Positions 60,020-64,000 of a stretch of 64,000 nucleotides of DNA are shown piece by piece. Positions within the stretch are counted from its first letter, which is position 1; each line of letters begins with the position of its first letter. The stretch comes from DT-110 sp030148525. Lineage in GTDB: Bacteria; Bacteroidota; Bacteroidia; Chitinophagales; Saprospiraceae. Position numbers and translations under genes: made by a program. The DNA lies in contig OZ245751.1 of the NCBI GenBank assembly GCA_965227445.1, positions 5,394,001 through 5,458,000 of the forward strand, in the 5' to 3' direction. A model generated the notes under the pieces. That model was not told the origin of the DNA. It saw only the letters and a list, made by a program, of their open reading frames with translations, and ran no database searches.

Positions 60020-61363
60020 ATGAAGGTGATCCGTATTTGGCGCGAACTGTATATCCACAGCCGTTTCTTTTACTTACTCGGCGGGTTAAGCCTTCTGTTT
60101 GGGGTGAGCTTTGCCATGGACGCTTTATTCGTGCCCGCACAGATCCTTTTTGTGGTATTCGTCAGCACCGTCCTTGCCGACGGGATTCTGCTCTTTTCCA
60201 GGAATTTGAATATAGATGCCCGCCGTCAGGTACCACGCCTCTTCAACCTGGGTGATAAAAACCCGGTCCATCTCGACTTACGCAACAATGGTGGCCAGCC
60301 ACTGTACTTGCGTATCATCGATGAGCTGCCCATCAAACTTCAGAGACGCGACTTTGGGGTGCGTCTGCGCCTCGCCCCGAATACCGATAAGCGTATCACT
60401 TACCAGATCCGACCCACCCAGCGCGGAGCTTATCGCTTCGGAGCACTGCGCGTCTTTGCAGCAAGCCCCCTGCGCCTCCTTGAGCGGCGCCTGTCTTTCC
60501 ATGAGGAGCCCGTGGAAGTACCCGTCTACCCCTCTATTCTGCAGATGAAGCAAATGGCTTTCAAAGCGTTCGACCGCCTGTCGACCCAAAAAGGCATCAA
60601 GAAAATCCGCCGGATAGGGCACAGCTACGAGTTCGAGCAGATCAAGAACTACGTGCGGGGTGACGACTACCGCAGTATTAACTGGAAAGCCAGTAGCCGC
60701 CGGCACACCCTCATGGTAAATCAATACGAGGACGAACGGGCCCAGCAGATCTACTGTGTGATCGATAAAAGTCGCTCCATGCGGCTACCCTTTCACGGCC
60801 TGAGCCTGATGGATTACGCCATCAACACCAGTCTTGTCATGTCGAATATCGCCCTCCAAAAGTACGATAAAGCCGGCCTGATCACCTTTTCCGATAAGCT
60901 GGGTACCACCCTTAAAGCCGATAGCACCTCCGGCCAACTTAATAAGATCCTGACGGCGCTGTACAATGAACGGGAACGTCCTTTGGAAGCAAACTTTGAA
61001 TTATTGTATTACGCAAGCCGGAAATTAGTATCCGGGCGATCACTCTTCCTGCTGTTTACCAATTTTGAGAGTGCCTTTGCTCTGGATCGGGTACTGCCCA
61101 TTCTGCGGCGCATCAATAAGCTACACCTGCTGGTGGTCATCATTTTTGAAAATACAGAGATTCGTGAATTTGCCGACCGTCGCCCCGAGGATCTGGCAGG
61201 TATCTACCAGCAGGTAACGGCCAGGCAGTTCCTGAGCGAAAAGCAACAAATGGTGGAAAAGCTACAGCAATACGGAATCCAGGCCATTCTGACTGCCCCC
61301 GAGGACCTCTCGGTTAACGCCATTAATAAATACCTGGAACTGAAAGCAAGGGGGTTAATCTGA
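60020..61363 (+). CDS. DUF58 (VWA-like) membrane protein
   Basis: A 447-residue protein with two N-terminal helices (FFYLLGGLSLLFGVSFAM, FVPAQILFVVFVSTVLADGI), a beta domain, the DUF58 motif RIGHSYEFEQIKNYVRGDDYRSINWKASSR (read in parts), and a VWA-like fold with a DKSRSM MIDAS-type start. The TAA of moxR and this ATG are one base apart. Its 3' end overlaps the convergent OmpA-family gene by nine bases. Confidence 0.9.
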   Translation: MKVIRIWRELYIHSRFFYLLGGLSLLFGVSFAMDALFVPAQILFVVFVSTVLADGILLFSRNLNIDARRQVPRLFNLGDKNPVHLDLRNNGGQPLYLRIIDELPIKLQRRDFGVRLRLAPNTDKRITYQIRPTQRGAYRFGALRVFAASPLRLLERRLSFHEEPVEVPVYPSILQMKQMAFKAFDRLSTQKGIKKIRRIGHSYEFEQIKNYVRGDDYRSINWKASSRRHTLMVNQYEDERAQQIYCVIDKSRSMRLPFHGLSLMDYAINTSLVMSNIALQKYDKAGLITFSDKLGTTLKADSTSGQLNKILTALYNERERPLEANFELLYYASRKLVSGRSLFLLFTNFESAFALDRVLPILRRINKLHLLVVIIFENTEIREFADRRPEDLAGIYQQVTARQFLSEKQQMVEKLQQYGIQAILTAPEDLSVNAINKYLELKARGLI

Positions 61364-63295
61364 GTTGGGTAGAACCTCAAATTCCGTCCGCCGATTCTGT
61401 TGACGTCCCTCCGGCGTATCATTCGGTTCGATGGGTTGGCTTTCGCCAAAACCTTTATAATCCAGACGTACCGGATCAATGCCCTTATCGATCAAGTATT
61501 GGTATACGGCCTTAGCCCGGGCCTCACTGAGTTCCTGATTATCTGTATCACTGCCCACGTCATCGGTGTGTCCGTTGATACGGATGCGCAGATCCGGCTG
61601 ATCGGTCAGTAAGGCGTACAATTTATTTAGCTCGCGTTCGGAGGCAGATCGCAGTGCCGCCGATGCCGTTTCAAAAAACACATTGCGCAATACCACCGGT
61701 TGGGAAGGCTTCAGGGTGTCCCCGACCGGGGAGTTGATGGGCTGCAACAGCACCTCCAGTTCGTAGGGTTTTTCCAACGACCCCGATTCGGCCAGTGGAA
61801 AGTGATCGGAGTAAAACAGGTATCCGGACCGCTCCACATTCAGTGCATAGTCACTGCCCTGTGGTAAACAGATCAGGAAAGTACCATCAATGGCCGTTGA
61901 ATCTTCGTAGTACATCAACTCCTCACCCACGGGGGATAAGGTGGCAAAGGCCCGCAAGGGCTCACGGCTCACAGCATCCTGCACTCGGGCCCGTACGTAA
62001 GTAACAGGACGGGGCCTGATCGTTTCCGGCATCTCAAATCGCAGTATATCGGTGATGGGCTCTCCCCGTGGACGCTCCCGAACGTCTTTGGAAAAGTAGG
62101 CGTATTTCCCGTCCCTTTGTACAGTTAGGGCGCCTTCGTTACCAGGCGTATTAATCGGGTAACCAAGGTTTTCGGGGGCTTCCCAGGTACCATCGGCCTG
62201 CAGGCGGGCAAGGTAGAGGTCATAGCCCCCCATACCAAGGTGACCGTCCGACATAAAATAGAGGGTCCGGCCATCGGCGTGAATGAACGGCGCCGACTCG
62301 TTACCCGATGTATTAATGGGTGCTCCCGCGTTAACCGGACGAATCCAGCTACCATCCGCCTGGCGGTAGGTAATCCAGATATCATTCTTTCCCCGACCAC
62401 CGGGGCGGGCGCTGGCAAAATACAACAAACGCCCGTTGGCCGATAGGGAGGGTTGGGAATCCCAAAAACGGGTATTGATGGCAGGCCCCATATTTTGCGG
62501 CCGCGACCAATCATCCCCTTCCCGTGCGGAGATATAGAGATCACAGCCACCTTGACCGTCGGGGCGATCACAGGCGGTAAAGACCATGACCCGGCCGTCG
62601 GCCGAGATCGTTTGGGCACCTTCATTGCGATTAGTATTCAGCTCGGTGATGGGGGTGCCCACTGTCCAGGTGTCACCATCGCGGGTACTCTGGTAAAAAT
62701 CTTCTTGTCCTCGCCGTACAGCTGTGTACACTAAGAATGATTGATCAGCTGTAAAGCTCGGCAGGTACTCCGCTTCGGGGGTATTGATGCCTTCCGGTAA
62801 AGGCTCGGGTTCAAAGGGAAGAGGGTTGGCCATAGCATCGGCCGCAAAACGGGTGACATCCCGCGCACGGCGTGCCCGGTCGAGCAGGGCATCATTGGAC
62901 TCGTCCGAGGCAAGGAAGGTGTCGTACGCCTCGGCAGCCTCCGCATAATCACCAACCTCCTGGAGCGTTTGCCCCAGCTGATACCACAGGCGTTGACTGA
63001 ATGTCGGCGACAAAGCTAAGGCCTTGCGGTAGGTATTAATAGCTTTTTGGCGAAAGCCCCGTTCATACTGAACGTGTCCCAGATAAATGCGTGCCTCGAT
63101 GAGGTTAGGTACCTCCTGCAACAAGTCCGATAGTTCCTTTTCGGCACGTACCAGATCCCGTTCCTGAATGAAAGACTGAGCCCGCTCGAATACTTTTGCT
63201 TCCTTTTTCCCCAATTCGTCAACCAACACCAAAGAATCCTGTCCGGGCAGGGGAATAGTAAGAACGGATAATAACAGAACAATCAAAACACGCAT
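61355..63295 (-). CDS. OmpA-family protein with TPR, WD40-like and CRD domains (PorE-like)
   Basis: A 646-residue exported protein. The signal peptide MRVLIVLLLSVLTIPLPG is followed by TPR repeats (about 30-150: QYERGFRQKAINTYRKALAL), WD40-like PD40 repeats (about 170-430: GRVMVFTACDRPDGQGGCDLY, GRLLYFASARPGGRGKNDIW), a carboxypeptidase-regulatory domain (VQDAVSREPLRAFATLSPVG) and an OmpA C-terminal peptidoglycan-binding domain (INGHTDDVGSDTDNQELSEA). That order matches PorE, a T9SS component that ties the machinery to peptidoglycan. Paralogues with other roles exist, so the link to T9SS is tentative. An ATG six codons upstream (63313) is also possible. Confidence 0.85.
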   Translation of the reverse strand: MRVLIVLLLSVLTIPLPGQDSLVLVDELGKKEAKVFERAQSFIQERDLVRAEKELSDLLQEVPNLIEARIYLGHVQYERGFRQKAINTYRKALALSPTFSQRLWYQLGQTLQEVGDYAEAAEAYDTFLASDESNDALLDRARRARDVTRFAADAMANPLPFEPEPLPEGINTPEAEYLPSFTADQSFLVYTAVRRGQEDFYQSTRDGDTWTVGTPITELNTNRNEGAQTISADGRVMVFTACDRPDGQGGCDLYISAREGDDWSRPQNMGPAINTRFWDSQPSLSANGRLLYFASARPGGRGKNDIWITYRQADGSWIRPVNAGAPINTSGNESAPFIHADGRTLYFMSDGHLGMGGYDLYLARLQADGTWEAPENLGYPINTPGNEGALTVQRDGKYAYFSKDVRERPRGEPITDILRFEMPETIRPRPVTYVRARVQDAVSREPLRAFATLSPVGEELMYYEDSTAIDGTFLICLPQGSDYALNVERSGYLFYSDHFPLAESGSLEKPYELEVLLQPINSPVGDTLKPSQPVVLRNVFFETASAALRSASERELNKLYALLTDQPDLRIRINGHTDDVGSDTDNQELSEARAKAVYQYLIDKGIDPVRLDYKGFGESQPIEPNDTPEGRQQNRRTEFEVLPNSD

Positions 63296-63416
63296 AATAA
63301 ATAGTTTTTCCATGCTGTATAACAACGATGGAAAGCGGAAAGATCGTTTGTCAGGTAGTCCATCCAGCCTATCCTTTGCCCGCAAGGACTTCGACGGCCA
63401 AAGAAGGGGCGACAAC

Positions 63417-63458
63417 AAAAAAGCGCCACCCCGGATGACCTTAACCGGAGTGGCGCTT
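63417..63458 (-). terminator. Intrinsic terminator of the TPR gene
   Basis: On the minus strand a 14-bp stem (AAGCGCCACTCCGG with CCGGGGTGGCGCTT) runs into six T residues. It separates the TPR gene from the OmpA-family gene. Confidence 0.9.
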
Positions 63459-63483
63459 ATGAGACAGACAAAACAAGTTTGTC

Positions 63484-64000
63484 CTAGCCTTCCTGCAATA
63501 ATTGTGCTGCTTTTTCGGATCCGCTGTCAGCGGCTAATTGCCAGTCATTGCGATAACCGTCTTTTCCCGCTTTCTGCAAAGCAATTCCGCGGTACAACAA
63601 ACGGTCGGCTTTAGGAATGGCTTCTTGCTCTTCCTTCAGGTTGAGAGCCTTGTCAAAGGCCTCGATAGCAGCGTCAAATTCTTTTAATCCTAAAAGTGCC
63701 CGTCCGTAATTGAAAAGGTCTTTCTGCTTGAATGCAGAATTGATATCACTCTTATCGAATTTGCGGTTACTCAGTAGTTTAAATTCAAATGCAGCTTCTT
63801 TGTACTGAGACAACTCAAGGTGACATGCACCTTTTTCCCGACGTGCCTTCCAATAGATCGGCTGGTGAGGGATCGACCCCTTGGCAGCAGCTCCGAAGTC
63901 GGCTTCTGCCTCCGCAAAATGTCCACGGTGCATATGAATGGTCCCCCGGCCAAAGTATGCTACCGGACTGTTTGGGTTGATCTGCAAGCTTTTGTTGAAG
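63484..64000 (-). CDS. TPR-repeat protein, C-terminal part (runs off the window)
   Basis: The frame is open to the right edge, so at least the last 171 residues are seen. Tetratricopeptide repeats are clear: NKSLQINPNSPVAYFGRGTI, then GHFAEAEADFGAAAKGS, FNYGRALLGLKEFDAAIEAFDKALNL (read in parts), and a short final repeat (GIALQKAGKDGYRNDWQLAA). The protein probably serves as a scaffold; no start, signal peptide or other domain is visible. Confidence 0.85.
   Translation of the reverse strand, partial: FNKSLQINPNSPVAYFGRGTIHMHRGHFAEAEADFGAAAKGSIPHQPIYWKARREKGACHLELSQYKEAAFEFKLLSNRKFDKSDINSAFKQKDLFNYGRALLGLKEFDAAIEAFDKALNLKEEQEAIPKADRLLYRGIALQKAGKDGYRNDWQLAADSGSEKAAQLLQEG

Overview
The window is a chromosomal segment of a Bacteroidota bacterium, most likely a Saprospiria/Lewinella-like lineage. 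Four things point there: a hybrid two-component sensor with a two-component-type propeller and an AraC output, two proteins ending in type IX secretion (T9SS) sorting domains, TAnnTTTG-type promoter boxes, and families such as DUF6913, OmpP1/FadL and a PorE-like OmpA protein. The genus is an inference; no rRNA gene is present.

Layout. 0-5.5 kb: tail of a Fic-type protein, a 1384-residue hybrid sensor/regulator and a small membrane protein. 5.5-16.5 kb: a surface-protein block with a YadA-head-like/S74 tail-fibre protein split by a 4-base deletion, a second giant YadA-head-like protein and a T9SS cargo protein. 16.5-19.1 kb: dapA, a DUF6913 gene and accA on the minus strand. 19.2-21.7 kb: the most unusual region, a degenerate tRNA, an intact tRNA-Asp, then a tandem array in which each unit joins the 3' half of the tRNA-Asp, its terminator and an 85-residue GIY-YIG nuclease gene. 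Five copies encode identical proteins and a sixth is truncated. 21.8-32.9 kb: a DEAD-box helicase, a CocE-type hydrolase, a lipoprotein, a Spy-like T9SS protein, proS, a Tyr/Asn-rich secreted protein and an OmpP1-like porin.

33-42 kb is an accessory, scarred region. It has an AAA/DUF4143 ATPase behind a 28-bp palindrome, an UPF1-like helicase, a PPOX-family flavoprotein divergent from a gutted MocR regulator, a truncated gene joined to a piece of an unrelated opposite-strand gene, a MITE-like element with 20-bp inverted termini, and an AT-rich pair of unknown genes. 42-55 kb is mostly housekeeping: a YifB/ComM ATPase, a ribosylnicotinamide-kinase-like gene divergent from pnuC, xth, a GNAT gene, an outer-membrane barrel, a CBS protein, a VWA protein, an M20 peptidase, rfbA, a response regulator, rlmD and an RDD protein. 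55-61.4 kb is a tight SpoIIM-DUF4129-DUF4350-MoxR-DUF58 operon with an RDD gene divergent at its head. The window ends with a PorE-like OmpA protein and a TPR protein running off the edge.

Across the window run short dispersed DNA repeats: long-armed palindromes near gene ends, a 19-mer found once between genes and once inside a gene, a degenerate repeat at 34 and 49 kb, and a 13-mer (GGCTTTCGCCAAA) with seven exact copies. Positions and identities were read by eye; no database search or composition calculation was run.
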